Shown here one piece after another: positions 8,538-17,534 of a stretch of DNA of 64,000 nucleotides (position 1 is its first letter; each line of letters begins with the position of its first letter). Location: NCBI GenBank assembly GCA_026988035.1, contig JALSLY010000076.1, positions 1-64,000 of the forward strand, written 5' to 3'. The notes beneath the pieces were generated by a model. The model saw only the letters and a program-made list of their open reading frames with translations. It was not told the origin of the DNA and did no database searches. Both the position numbers and the translations under genes were made by a program. The stretch comes from Thermotogae bacterium. GTDB lineage: Bacteria > Thermotogota > Thermotogae > Mesoaciditogales > Mesoaciditogaceae.

Positions 8538-9876
8538 TGAACTGAAAAAACTTTATATACTCATTTCTAAGCATTATAAGCAAATGAGCGGAGAACGTGT
8601 TGATTTGGATAGCAATGGAGTAACAGTTGAAACTATTGCTAACATGTTTGAAAAGTTGATGAGTAATCTTCAAAGATATAGACAAGAGCTTGAGGATACT
8701 TCGCTCGTTTTGGAAGCAAATTTGGAGGAAATTTCAAATACCTACGATCTTCTCTCAAGTCTTTTGGAAATCACAGATGTACTCTCAAAAAATGTGAACC
8801 CATTTGAAGTAGCCATGGAAGTCGTGAGTATCATAGGGAAAAATGTTCCTTCTGAGGAAGTGGCACTTTTTGTAATAGAAGAGGGGCAAGTAAGAGAATT
8901 TAGTGAAAGCGAGACAAAACGTGCTCGTTCCTTTTTTAATTCGTATATGCTGTCAAGTCATAAGCCAGTGTTGGATGAGGAAAGACCTCTTATGGCCATT
9001 CCGATTGAAGCGAATGAATTCTATGGTGCATTTGTATGTATAGGAAAGAAAAACGGACCATTTTACACAGCGGCCGATAGAAAGTTGGTAGAGTCAGCTG
9101 CAAAACAACTCAAGGTTGCTTTTAGCAATTACAAGTATTTCAAGATGGAATTAAGAAGAGCCACGATTCAAAAAGAGCTTTCAATCGCTTATGACATTCA
9201 GCAGAGTCTTTTTCCGAAGGTCTTTCCCGAGAATTTCAACGTAGCAGGTGTGTCAATACCAGCTCACGATGTCGGGGGTGATTACTACGATGCCTTTGAG
9301 TTGAATGGAAAACTCTTTATAACGGTAGCAGATATTTCTGGGAAAGGTATTCCTGCGGCCATAATAATGAGTTCATTCAGAAGTTATCTTAAAGGTATAG
9401 TACGAAGTAGTAAGAACCTTGAAGAACTCTCAAATTCTTTGAATCATTTAATATCATCTGACATATCTGAAGATAGGTTTGTTACAGCTGTTATTGGAAT
9501 TTTCGACCCCAAATCCCAAACTTTTGAGTACGTAAATGCCGGCCACGATCCGGTAATTCACATAAGCAAAGGGAAGTCCAGTTTTCTTGAATCTAACGGT
9601 ATTCCATTTGGTATTATGGATACACCCGGAATGTACAAAACGGAAAAGATCAACGTTAAGCCTGGTGATATGCTCATTGTATATACAGATGGGATCGCAG
9701 AGGCAAGAAATCTGGATAAAGAGGAATATGGGCTTGACAGGCTCATAGAGTTTGTAAAAAAATTCAGCGATCTTCCGCCACACGATATGCTTGAAATGCT
9801 TATAGAAAATGTGGCAAATTTTTCACATGGCGCCGAACAACATGATGACATAACGGCCTTGATAGCCAAAGCCTAA
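8518..9876 (+). CDS. GAF-domain PP2C/SpoIIE-type serine phosphatase
   Basis: 452 residues: a short N-terminal region, a helical coiled-coil stretch (about 40-85), a GAF-like domain (about 90-215) and a PP2C-like SpoIIE domain (about 230-450). Metal-binding motifs DVGGDYYDAF, DISGKGIPAA, NAGHDP, YTDGI and HDDITAL are visible. Such proteins dephosphorylate anti-sigma-factor antagonists in partner switching. Translationally coupled to the CheY-like gene, which probably controls it. GGTGGAGG precedes the ATG. No anti-sigma or STAS gene lies in the window. Confidence 0.88.
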   Translation: MSLQGSDELKKLYILISKHYKQMSGERVDLDSNGVTVETIANMFEKLMSNLQRYRQELEDTSLVLEANLEEISNTYDLLSSLLEITDVLSKNVNPFEVAMEVVSIIGKNVPSEEVALFVIEEGQVREFSESETKRARSFFNSYMLSSHKPVLDEERPLMAIPIEANEFYGAFVCIGKKNGPFYTAADRKLVESAAKQLKVAFSNYKYFKMELRRATIQKELSIAYDIQQSLFPKVFPENFNVAGVSIPAHDVGGDYYDAFELNGKLFITVADISGKGIPAAIIMSSFRSYLKGIVRSSKNLEELSNSLNHLISSDISEDRFVTAVIGIFDPKSQTFEYVNAGHDPVIHISKGKSSFLESNGIPFGIMDTPGMYKTEKINVKPGDMLIVYTDGIAEARNLDKEEYGLDRLIEFVKKFSDLPPHDMLEMLIENVANFSHGAEQHDDITALIAKA

Positions 9877-9929
9877 GTGTTTTTGTGGTAAAATAATGCG
9901 AAACCATAAGAATTCAGGAGGGATTTTAG

Positions 9930-10691
9930 ATGTCTGGACATAATAAGTGGGCTAATATTAAGCATAGAAAAGCAGCCCAAGACAGTAAGCGCTCGGCGGA
10001 GTTTACAAAAGTAATACGGGAGTTGACAGTTGCTGCCCGAACTGGTGGCGGCGATCCGAGTTCCAATCCAAGGTTGAGAACGGCGATTGATAAGGCGCGC
10101 CAAGTAAATATGCCAAAAGATACTGTTGAACGCGCGATCAAACGTGGTACCGGGGAACTCGAAGGTGTAAATTATGAGGAGATAATGTACGAAGGATACG
10201 CTCCAGCTGGAGTTGCAATGTACATATCTACGCTTACAGATAACAAAAATAGGACAACGGCTGATATTAGACATGTGCTTTCCAAATATGGTGGGAACCT
10301 TGCAGAATCCGGCAGTGTTGCATGGCAGTTCGAGAGAAAAGGAGTAATAAATGTTCAAAAAGGAGCTGTTTCTGATAGTGAAGAATTCATGATGGTTGCC
10401 ATTGATGCTGGAGCTGACGATATAAGAGAAGATGAAGAAGGATATGAAATTATCACTGCTCCAGAAAATCTTGTTAAAGTCGTTGATGCTCTCAAAAATT
10501 CCAAATATGAAATAGAATCGTACAAGTACACTTTTATGCCCAAAACGACTGTTCACATTACTGGTAGAGATGCTGAACGGGTGCTCCAGGTTGTGAGTAT
10601 AATAGAAGATCTGGATGATGTTCAGGAAGTTTATGCCAATTTTGATATTGATGATCAAGAGTTAGAAGAAATAATGTCTAAAATAGGTTGA
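9930..10691 (+). CDS. YebC/PmpR-family DNA-binding or translation factor
   Basis: 253 residues, full length for the family, starting [15 protein letters not shown] with the conserved [17 protein letters not shown] and [12 protein letters not shown] segments. Members have been described as transcriptional regulators, and some as factors that relieve ribosome stalling. The ATG has GGAGGGA upstream. Confidence 0.95.
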   Translation: MSGHNKWANIKHRKAAQDSKRSAEFTKVIRELTVAARTGGGDPSSNPRLRTAIDKARQVNMPKDTVERAIKRGTGELEGVNYEEIMYEGYAPAGVAMYISTLTDNKNRTTADIRHVLSKYGGNLAESGSVAWQFERKGVINVQKGAVSDSEEFMMVAIDAGADDIREDEEGYEIITAPENLVKVVDALKNSKYEIESYKYTFMPKTTVHITGRDAERVLQVVSIIEDLDDVQEVYANFDIDDQELEEIMSKIG

Positions 10692-10695
10692 TTGA

Positions 10696-11526
10696 ATGTT
10701 GAAAAAGATAGACTTACACTTTCATAGCAATCACTCAGATGGTGCTCTTAATATCAAGGAGGTTCTCGAAATAGTTGTGCGATCTGGAGTTGTACTCACA
10801 TCACTTACAGATCATGATACAATTAAAGGGGTATCAGAAGCGCTTGAGCTATCCGAAAAACTTGGGGTAAAGCTGATTCCTGGTGTCGAAATATCAACTA
10901 TGTACGAAGAAGGAGAAGTTCACATTTTAGGTTATGATTTTGATCCCTATGATGAAGAATTCTGTGAATTTCTTGATGAAAGATTTGAGTCCCGAACGAA
11001 GAAAGTTGTTGAAACGATAAAAAAGCTGAACTCTCTTGGGTATAATCTAACCTTTGATGATGTGATTAAAGAGTCTCCAGGTCCTTTTGTTGGAAGGGTG
11101 AATGTTGCTAAGGCTTTAGTTAGCAAAGGATATATTAAGTCAGTCAAAAATGCTTTCACCCCTCAGCTAATTGGTGATAAAGGAGCTGCGTATGTGGCTC
11201 CACAAGGATTGACTCCCAAAGAGGCCATTGAGAGGATTCACAAAGCTGGTGGGTGGGCTGTTCTTGCTCATCCAGGGCTTTATAAAAGCTCGCGGAAATA
11301 CGGTCTTGACGAATCTGACGTCGTCAGGATGGCAGAGTGGGGACTCGATGGTTTGGAAGTGTATCACTCAAAACATTCAAGATCCGTTGCACAGTATTAT
11401 CATGATATGGCGCGTCTGCACGGCTTAAAAATTACGATAGGCACGGATTATCATTCTGGTGTGTACCCAATAGAACTTATGGACGTGCCAAGGGAAGTTG
11501 TAATAGAGCTTTTGAAAAATGCTTGA
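10696..11526 (+). CDS. PHP-domain metal-dependent phosphoesterase (RNase AM/YciV type)
   Basis: 276 residues. The PHP metal ligands appear in order: HFHSNHSDG, TDHDT, GVEIS, LAHPG and GTDYHSG. Related enzymes degrade 3'-phosphoadenosine phosphates or short RNAs in the cytoplasm. Starts 4 bp after YebC. Substrate not determined from sequence. Confidence 0.9.
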   Translation: MLKKIDLHFHSNHSDGALNIKEVLEIVVRSGVVLTSLTDHDTIKGVSEALELSEKLGVKLIPGVEISTMYEEGEVHILGYDFDPYDEEFCEFLDERFESRTKKVVETIKKLNSLGYNLTFDDVIKESPGPFVGRVNVAKALVSKGYIKSVKNAFTPQLIGDKGAAYVAPQGLTPKEAIERIHKAGGWAVLAHPGLYKSSRKYGLDESDVVRMAEWGLDGLEVYHSKHSRSVAQYYHDMARLHGLKITIGTDYHSGVYPIELMDVPREVVIELLKNA

Positions 11527-11583
11527 TCGAAAGGGGATGCACCTTAGTTTACTTGAACAGTGGTAGCTTTGGTGCGAGAGAGA

Positions 11584-12516
11584 ATGAAAAAAGTGATTTT
11601 GTTATTCATCTTATCTATCGCGCTTTTGCTTATAACATTTACTTCGTTTGCAAAACCGATAACTCATGCCTTCTTTAGAATTGGACCGTCTCTTTCTTCG
11701 AAGGGGATTTCGTTCTCTGGAAGCGTAGATTTTTTTCTTGATTTTTGGGTTGCTCATGTTGAATCAGATTTTTCGATAGATGTGACGGCATCAAACAATG
11801 CTTTGGTGGTTACTCCGAATGCGTCAGATATTTTCAAATACGTCGATTTTAACTGGAAAACTCTTAGGATTGAGTACGGTGCGACAAGAACGGTTTTTTC
11901 TCTTTTTCCCACAGTTTGGGATATTGGAAAACCACCCCTTGGCTGGACAATAACGTTGGCTGCCTCCTCTGCGAAAAATGCTTTGTCCTTCTCCATGGAT
12001 AGAGGTTCTTATGTTGCGAGGTACGAAGGATCGATTTTTGTCGACGCTTTTTGGTACAATGATTCTTCACTCTTCACCATAGGCCCTTCAAAAGGTGAAT
12101 TCTTTTTGAGCGGAGGAAATTCAGGAGATGCGTATTTTATCGGTGTAGGAGGAAAGTTGGGTGATCTTTCAATGAATTTTCTCGGATTTTCAAGTGCGAT
12201 AAATGTTTTTCCAAACCTTGAGCATCAAATTCCATCAAGATATGTTGGAATATTCAAATATAATTCCGAGAGAATTCGTGCAATTCTGGCAATTACCGAA
12301 AATGAATTCAACTTAGAAGGCTCATCATTTTTCAAGATGTTTGGGGGAAGCTTGAAGATTGGAATTTCGACCAATTACGTGAATGAAACAATTCCGTATT
12401 TGAGTACGGAGGCCGAATTGAGTTTCGAAAAGCCTTTTGGTGACAAATTGTTTTTCTTAAAAGGTGTATATGGAGAAAAAAACTCTTTGTGGGCTGGAAT
12501 GGAGTGGAGATTTTAA
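11584..12516 (+). CDS. secreted protein, probable outer-membrane beta-barrel
   Basis: 310 residues from ATG 11584; an in-frame GTG at 11560 would add eight residues. A clear signal peptide (hydrophobic LFILSIALLLITF ending at SFA) is followed by alternating beta-strand-like sequence with many aromatic and Gly/Ser residues. It ends WAGMEWRF, a C-terminal Phe as in outer-membrane barrels. I do not recognise a named family. Its stop lies 1 bp before the cheR GTG. Confidence 0.65.
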   Translation: MKKVILLFILSIALLLITFTSFAKPITHAFFRIGPSLSSKGISFSGSVDFFLDFWVAHVESDFSIDVTASNNALVVTPNASDIFKYVDFNWKTLRIEYGATRTVFSLFPTVWDIGKPPLGWTITLAASSAKNALSFSMDRGSYVARYEGSIFVDAFWYNDSSLFTIGPSKGEFFLSGGNSGDAYFIGVGGKLGDLSMNFLGFSSAINVFPNLEHQIPSRYVGIFKYNSERIRAILAITENEFNLEGSSFFKMFGGSLKIGISTNYVNETIPYLSTEAELSFEKPFGDKLFFLKGVYGEKNSLWAGMEWRF

Positions 12517-12517
12517 A

Positions 12518-13297
12518 GTGCTGGATGAAGCTTCTTTTATGAAATTTGCAAATGAGATAAGAAAAAAGATGGATTTTGATATGTCTGGGTATAAGCTTGC
12601 AAGGATGAAAAGGCGTGTTGATTTTTTGATGAGGAAGTACAATTTCGACGATTACAGTGAGTATTTGAGGGTACTTGACAAAGACCCTTCCAGACAGAAG
12701 GAATTTTTTGACAGAATAACGATAAACGTCACAGAATTTTTCCGAAATCCGGGAAAATGGGAGCGATTTAAGTATTATATTTCCGAAGAAATGAAAAGAG
12801 TGCGTAGAGGTACCATCTGGAGTGCTGGATGTGCGAGTGGAGAAGAAGCTTATTCTATAGCGATCATACTTGAAGAGCTTGGAGCCTTATCAAGTTTCAG
12901 GGTACTCGCAACGGATCTGGATCCAAATATCCTCGAGGTCGCCAAAAGAGGTATTTACGAAGAGAAAGCTTTGGTGAACGTGAATTCTTCACTTATAGCA
13001 AAATATTTTGAGAAATTAGACGACGGAAGATACCAAATACTTGAGAAAGCAAAACATCGCGTGACTTTCAAGAGACATAATTTACTTTCTGATCCGTTTG
13101 AGAAGGAAATTATGGCTATTCTGTGTAGAAACGTTGTCATTTATTTTGAAATGGATGCTAAAGAAGAATTGTATAAGCGATTTTCCAGAGCCTTGAAGCC
13201 TGGAGGAATTCTATTTTTGGGAGGTACAGAAAGAATTTTTAACAGTCGAAAGATAGGTCTTGAGCCAGTTGAACCGTTTTTCTACAGAAAGGTTTGA
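12518..13297 (+). CDS. cheR: CheR-type chemoreceptor glutamate methyltransferase
   Basis: 259 residues from GTG 12518, chosen because GGAGTGGAG lies about 8 bp upstream and the longer frame overlaps the previous gene. An N-terminal helical CheR domain (MKRRVDFLMRKY) is followed by the SAM-binding AGCASGEEAYSIA segment and the ATDLDPNIL strand. It would methylate receptors at the inner membrane. No other che gene is in the window. Confidence 0.92.
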   Translation: MLDEASFMKFANEIRKKMDFDMSGYKLARMKRRVDFLMRKYNFDDYSEYLRVLDKDPSRQKEFFDRITINVTEFFRNPGKWERFKYYISEEMKRVRRGTIWSAGCASGEEAYSIAIILEELGALSSFRVLATDLDPNILEVAKRGIYEEKALVNVNSSLIAKYFEKLDDGRYQILEKAKHRVTFKRHNLLSDPFEKEIMAILCRNVVIYFEMDAKEELYKRFSRALKPGGILFLGGTERIFNSRKIGLEPVEPFFYRKV

Positions 13298-13300
13298 TAT

Positions 13301-13798
13301 ATGATTTTTCAATGGAGTATAGTAATAGCAGTGATCGTTGCGGATCAATTGACGAAATACTTAGTGGAAACGAGAATGCATTTATGGCAGTCCATTACTC
13401 TGATAAAAGGTCTCCTAAAATTCACATATGTTCGAAACACCGGAATAGGATTCAGTTTTTTGGCCAACAGTGGAAAGACGATTGAATATATCATATTGAT
13501 CATTGTATTGTTCATTATAGCAATGCTGATCATATTTTCATTCATGTGGAAAAAAAGAAATTGGTTGTTTAATTTATCAATGGGTTTAATAATCGGTGGA
13601 GCTCTTTCAAACAATGCTATAAGCAGGGTGATTTCTGGATCTGTAACAGATTTTATACAGTTACCATATTGGCCGGTTTTTAACGTGGCAGATTCGTGTG
13701 TTGTGGCAGGAGCTATTGGCATTGGATTTTATTTTTTGAGAAGAGATGGTAGAAGTGGAAAAGATCGAATTGAAAGTCACAACCAGAGAAGCAGGTAG
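13301..13798 (+). CDS. lspA: LspA-family signal peptidase II with an altered catalytic motif
   Basis: 165 residues with four hydrophobic segments. It removes lipoprotein signal peptides in the inner membrane. The VRNTGIGFSF segment matches the NxGxxF motif, and the second catalytic Asp is present in FNVADS. The first catalytic motif, normally GNxxDR, reads SNNAISR with Ser where the aspartate is expected. The gene starts 3 bp after cheR and overlaps rluD by 53 bp. A lipoprotein with a good lipobox is encoded at 27.2 kb, so an active enzyme would be needed somewhere. Confidence 0.82.
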   Translation: MIFQWSIVIAVIVADQLTKYLVETRMHLWQSITLIKGLLKFTYVRNTGIGFSFLANSGKTIEYIILIIVLFIIAMLIIFSFMWKKRNWLFNLSMGLIIGGALSNNAISRVISGSVTDFIQLPYWPVFNVADSCVVAGAIGIGFYFLRRDGRSGKDRIESHNQRSR

Positions 13799-14678
13799 AA
13801 GAATAGACATTGCGATGATGGAATTCGCTCCTTTTCACACTTCGAGAACCGTGCTTCAAAATCTCATTCATATTGGCAAAATAACTGTAAATTCGAAAAA
13901 AACGAAGCCTTCGTACAAATTGAAAGTTGGAGACTTTGTTGAGGCATTTTTTCCTCCCCCAGAAATTCCACAAATTCCGGCTGAGGAAATACCGTTAAGT
14001 ATAATTTATGAAGATGAGTACATGATCGTTGTTAACAAGCAACCAGGACTTGTGACACATCCAACTTTAAAAAAAACTACTGGGACTCTTGTTAACGCTT
14101 TACTTTGGAGGTTTAAAGGCGAGACCCAACCATTCATCGTTCATAGGTTAGACAAAGATACCTCTGGAGTGATTGTTGTTGCGAAAAATCCGGAAACTCA
14201 GAGGATACTCTCAGCTCAATTCAAAGCCCGAAAGACGAAAAAAACTTATTTTGCGCTTGTGGAAGGTGTCCCTAAAGAGGTTAAAGGCGAAATTGACGCT
14301 CCGATAGCTCGGAATCCGCAAGTCAGAACCAGGATGGACGTGCTGAATTGGGGGAGAAGAGCTGTTACGACCTACAAAATAATGAAAAAGTTTGACTCTT
14401 GGGCTTTGTTGAAAGTAAAGATAATGACTGGCCGTACTCATCAAATAAGGGTACATATGCGACATATAGGCTATCCCATTGTTGGAGACAAAATATATGG
14501 TGTGAGACCCATCCATCCATTAGAATGGGTGGATCGTCAGATGTTGCATGCAGCAGTGCTTGAACTTTACCATCCTATAACTGGTAAGTCAATGAATTTT
14601 GTTGCTCCTTTGGCTGAAGATTTCAAGAATGCTTTGAAAAAGTTAGCGTCTTTTCGAGAGGTGGGACATGTTCAATAA
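13746..14678 (+). CDS. rluD: RluD-family 23S rRNA pseudouridine synthase
   Basis: 310 residues: an N-terminal S4 RNA-binding domain (about 15-75) and a catalytic domain with HRLDKDTSG carrying the catalytic Asp, near residue 138, followed by GRTHQIRVHM. Starts inside lspA and ends 11 bp into the site-2 protease gene. The exact uridines modified are inferred from family. Confidence 0.93.
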   Translation: MVEVEKIELKVTTREAGRRIDIAMMEFAPFHTSRTVLQNLIHIGKITVNSKKTKPSYKLKVGDFVEAFFPPPEIPQIPAEEIPLSIIYEDEYMIVVNKQPGLVTHPTLKKTTGTLVNALLWRFKGETQPFIVHRLDKDTSGVIVVAKNPETQRILSAQFKARKTKKTYFALVEGVPKEVKGEIDAPIARNPQVRTRMDVLNWGRRAVTTYKIMKKFDSWALLKVKIMTGRTHQIRVHMRHIGYPIVGDKIYGVRPIHPLEWVDRQMLHAAVLELYHPITGKSMNFVAPLAEDFKNALKKLASFREVGHVQ

Positions 14679-15348
14679 CATAAGGCTTTTCCTCATTCAA
14701 GCACTTGGTGCAACGCCGGGTGTACTCATGGCTATTTCTATTCATGAGTATTTTCATGCCCTAAGTGCCCACTTTTTTGGTGATGATACTGCGAAAGAAG
14801 CAGGACGCCTTACTCTGAATCCCATAAAACATTTGGATCCTTTAGGAACATTAATGTTGGTTTTCTTTCATTTTGGATGGGCAAGGCCCGTACCGATCAA
14901 TTTCTGGAAATTTAAACATCTCAAACGTGACATGATAGTTGTTGCTTTAGCAGGACCGGTTTCCAATTTGGTATTTGGTTTTGCCACAGAGTACGTTTTC
15001 GTAAAAAGTGGTTTTTATGCTTATGCACGATATTCTTTTCCGATTTTAGGCCAATTTCCAAATTTCACGGCAAGCCCGTATATTGCATATTTAGCGGATG
15101 TCGTAGGATGGTTTATACTTATAAATTATGTTCTGTTCATTTTTAACTTGATCCCCGTACCCCCGTTGGATGGTTCGAAAGTTTTAGTGGCACTTCTCCC
15201 GAGCAGATATATGAATTGGATGTTAAAATACGAAATGTACGGTACAATAATATTACTCGTGCTGATATTTTTTGGAATCGTGAATGTGGTATTAAATCCA
15301 GCACTTTTTTGGATAATGAATGGAGCGGCACACATCTTAGTGAGGTGA
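14668..15348 (+). CDS. site-2 protease family (M50) membrane metalloprotease
   Basis: 226 residues with about six membrane segments. Zinc motif HEYFHA near residue 27, and the third-ligand region NLIPVPPLDGSKV near residue 160, plus NPIKHLDPLG, place it in the short FtsrA/Rv-like M50 group. Substrate unknown. GAGGTGGG precedes the ATG within rluD. Confidence 0.9.
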   Translation: MFNNIRLFLIQALGATPGVLMAISIHEYFHALSAHFFGDDTAKEAGRLTLNPIKHLDPLGTLMLVFFHFGWARPVPINFWKFKHLKRDMIVVALAGPVSNLVFGFATEYVFVKSGFYAYARYSFPILGQFPNFTASPYIAYLADVVGWFILINYVLFIFNLIPVPPLDGSKVLVALLPSRYMNWMLKYEMYGTIILLVLIFFGIVNVVLNPALFWIMNGAAHILVR

Positions 15349-15352
15349 TTCG

Positions 15353-16216
15353 ATGGGCGAATACATAAAAGTTTTTGTACCAGAAGAGATGAAATGGATC
15401 CTTGATAAAATAGACCCCTTTGCGAATAGCGTAAAAAGGGAAAATGCTTCTGTTATATTTTCAAATGTTCCCATCGAGTCGAATCTTCCCGTTTGTGTGC
15501 AAAACAAAGGCAAATTTGATGTGATCTATAAAGGGAAGACCTCTCATCTTGAAAGTTCAGATCCTGCATTGGCATTGGCTGTAGCGACTTCTATTGAAAA
15601 AGGGTTTGAGAATGTTTTTGTTTATCGCCGTAGAATGAGAATTCTGATCAGTCGGATGCTTCAAAGTTTTGTAGTGAATGGTGAAGTTGAAGATAGGAAT
15701 GGAATGAGTCATTCCGAGCGCGTGACATTATTGGTGAAAAAGTTCGCACCATTGCTTGGCGTAAATACTAAAGAACTTAACCTGCTTTTGGAATATTCTA
15801 TGCTTCATGATGTTGGGAAAATAGGAGTTGAGCAGTTGATGCTTTACACTCCAACAAGGTTAAGAGAATGGTTGCACAACGGCCACGATCACACAGTAGT
15901 TGGCTCTATTTTCCTCGCTACAACGGTTGTATTGGAAGATGCCTCACCCATAGCACGAAGTCATCATGAAAGATGGGATGGTAAAGGGTATCCAGATGGG
16001 TTGAGAGGAGAAGAAATTCCATATTATGCAAGAATCATTGGTATATGTGATTTTTACGATGAAGCTCTGAACACCGTTTCTTCGGAAATAATGGGAAGAC
16101 CTTTGAATGAAACGGAAACCCTCGAACTTATAGAATCCGAGAGTGGCAAAATGTTCGATCCGGAAATTGCAAAAAAGTTTGTGGATTTTATGCGTGAAAA
16201 ATTGGGGATGGATTAA
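15353..16216 (+). CDS. HD-GYP domain protein, putative cyclic di-GMP phosphodiesterase
   Basis: 287 residues. An unrecognised N-terminal region of about 110 residues is followed by the HD domain (HDVGKIG), GHDHTVVGS and the diagnostic HHERWDGKGYPDGL stretch of HD-GYP proteins. All the expected metal ligands appear present. Starts 4 bp after the protease gene with GAGGTG upstream. It ends 3 bp before the convergent SRP RNA gene. Confidence 0.9.
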   Translation: MGEYIKVFVPEEMKWILDKIDPFANSVKRENASVIFSNVPIESNLPVCVQNKGKFDVIYKGKTSHLESSDPALALAVATSIEKGFENVFVYRRRMRILISRMLQSFVVNGEVEDRNGMSHSERVTLLVKKFAPLLGVNTKELNLLLEYSMLHDVGKIGVEQLMLYTPTRLREWLHNGHDHTVVGSIFLATTVVLEDASPIARSHHERWDGKGYPDGLRGEEIPYYARIIGICDFYDEALNTVSSEIMGRPLNETETLELIESESGKMFDPEIAKKFVDFMREKLGMD

Positions 16217-16218
16217 AA

Positions 16219-16493
16219 GACATCGTGCAATCGATTTCGATCAAGCTGCTACAGGGCGGTACCCATTTTAGAAGCTCCAACAAAGCTACCCCACGTCACC
16301 CAGAAGTGGCCACTTATGGCTGCTTCCTTTCGGACCTGACCAGGTTCGTGGTTTTCCGCCGCGTGGGACTCTGTCTTCAGCACTTCAAAATGAGCCCATT
16401 CCGTACAGCAGCTGACCTCGATCGATCATCAGCCCCGCGTAAAGCGGATTTCGGGTACAGGGAACCGCTAACTCCCCGCTTAGCACGATGTCC
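16219..16493 (-). ncRNA. ffs: signal recognition particle RNA, large bacterial type
   Basis: On the minus strand the conserved domain IV core GGTCAGGTCC (complement of 16332-16341) is followed by the A-rich loop and AAGGAAGCAGCC. The ends pair (GGACATCGTGC with GCACGATGTC), and about 275 nt with a 5' domain containing GGGGCTGATG indicates the long, Alu-domain form. A T-run follows the 3' end. Confidence 0.93.
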
Positions 16494-16499
16494 AAACAT

Positions 16500-16527
16500 A
16501 TTTTATCATAAAAGCGAACCAATTCAA
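16500..16527 (-). promoter_or_regulatory. sigma-A promoter of the SRP RNA
   Basis: On the minus strand TTGAAT (16527-16522) and TAAAAT (16505-16500) with a 16-bp spacer. The first RNA base at 16493 lies 7 bp after the -10. Confidence 0.75.
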
Positions 16528-16549
16528 AGCTGAAAGAGGTGGAAAAAAC

Positions 16550-17497
16550 ATGAAAGTGCTTGGAATAGACCTCGGTGGAACAAATGTATCCATGGGTGTT
16601 GTAGATGATACTGGAAAAATAGTCGCGAGGTTAACGATTGAAACACGTGTGATTGATGGATTTGAGTCCGTGGTAAAGAGGATCTCTGAAGCATCTTCAA
16701 AATTGATTGAATCAGTAGGTGGAGTAGAGGGAATTGGAATTGGCTCTCCTGGCTCAATAGATCACAAGCGGGGAGTGGTGAGGTTCTCGCCTAATTTTCC
16801 AGATTGGATTGATGTGCCTCTGGCTCCGGAACTTGAAAAAAGACTTGGGGTTAAAGTTGTTCTTGAAAATGATGCCAATGCGTTCGTCGTTGGTGAAAAA
16901 TGGTTTGGGAGTGGAAAGGGATACACAGATATCATTGGAATAACTCTCGGAACTGGTGTTGGAGGAGGAGTTATCTCAAACGGACAATTACTTCGAGGTT
17001 CCACTGGAATAGGAGCAGAGCTTGGCCATGTTGTGGTAGAACCAAATGGATACCTTTGTGGTTGTGGAAATCACGGCTGCCTTGAAACCATAGCGTCTGC
17101 CACTGGAATATCAAGATTAGCAAAAGAATGGAAAGAGAGATATCCAAAAAGCAATCTAAGTGATTTTAGCGCTAAAAGTGTAATGAACGCCGCACAAGCT
17201 GAAGATCCGCTGGGATTAAAAGTTTTGGACAGAGTCTCAAGTGCGCTCGGAATCGCCATTGGTAATCTTATTCACATTTTTAACCCTCAATTGATCGTTA
17301 TCGGTGGAGGTGTCTCGAGAGCAGGAAAAGTGCTGCTTTCCGCTGTGAAACAACGTACACGTGAAAATGTTATGCGGTCATTCTGGGGAACTTACAAAAT
17401 TGTGCTTAGCGATCTTGTTGACGATGCTGGAATCTATGGAGCCGCGTCAATGGGATTTGAGGAAATAAATTCTCCTTCTCTTGAAAATGATATATGA
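16550..17497 (+). CDS. ROK-family sugar kinase, probably glucokinase
   Basis: 315 residues. N-terminal phosphate loop DLGGTNVSMG, the catalytic Asp in ENDANAF, GTGVGGGVI, the ExGH segment GAELGHVVVEPNG and the zinc motif CGCGNHGCLE identify a ROK kinase. Closest in pattern to ATP-glucokinases, though other hexoses are possible. AGAGGTGG precedes the ATG. Confidence 0.9.
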   Translation: MKVLGIDLGGTNVSMGVVDDTGKIVARLTIETRVIDGFESVVKRISEASSKLIESVGGVEGIGIGSPGSIDHKRGVVRFSPNFPDWIDVPLAPELEKRLGVKVVLENDANAFVVGEKWFGSGKGYTDIIGITLGTGVGGGVISNGQLLRGSTGIGAELGHVVVEPNGYLCGCGNHGCLETIASATGISRLAKEWKERYPKSNLSDFSAKSVMNAAQAEDPLGLKVLDRVSSALGIAIGNLIHIFNPQLIVIGGGVSRAGKVLLSAVKQRTRENVMRSFWGTYKIVLSDLVDDAGIYGAASMGFEEINSPSLENDI

Positions 17498-17534
17498 GAA
17501 TGAAATATTTGTGATAGAATATAAAGGATTGATT

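Noticed and set aside
9873-10658. 261-codon minus-strand frame
   Set aside because: It is the complement of yebC, rich in Ser/Phe/Ile as expected of a shadow frame.
4210-15200. Other TGGCAC matches (near 4217, 8864 and 15188) as sigma-54 promoters
   Set aside because: None has GC 10 bp after the GG, and all lie inside coding sequence.
16225-16533. Plus-strand frame of 102 codons
   Set aside because: It lies across the SRP RNA gene and its promoter on the opposite strand.
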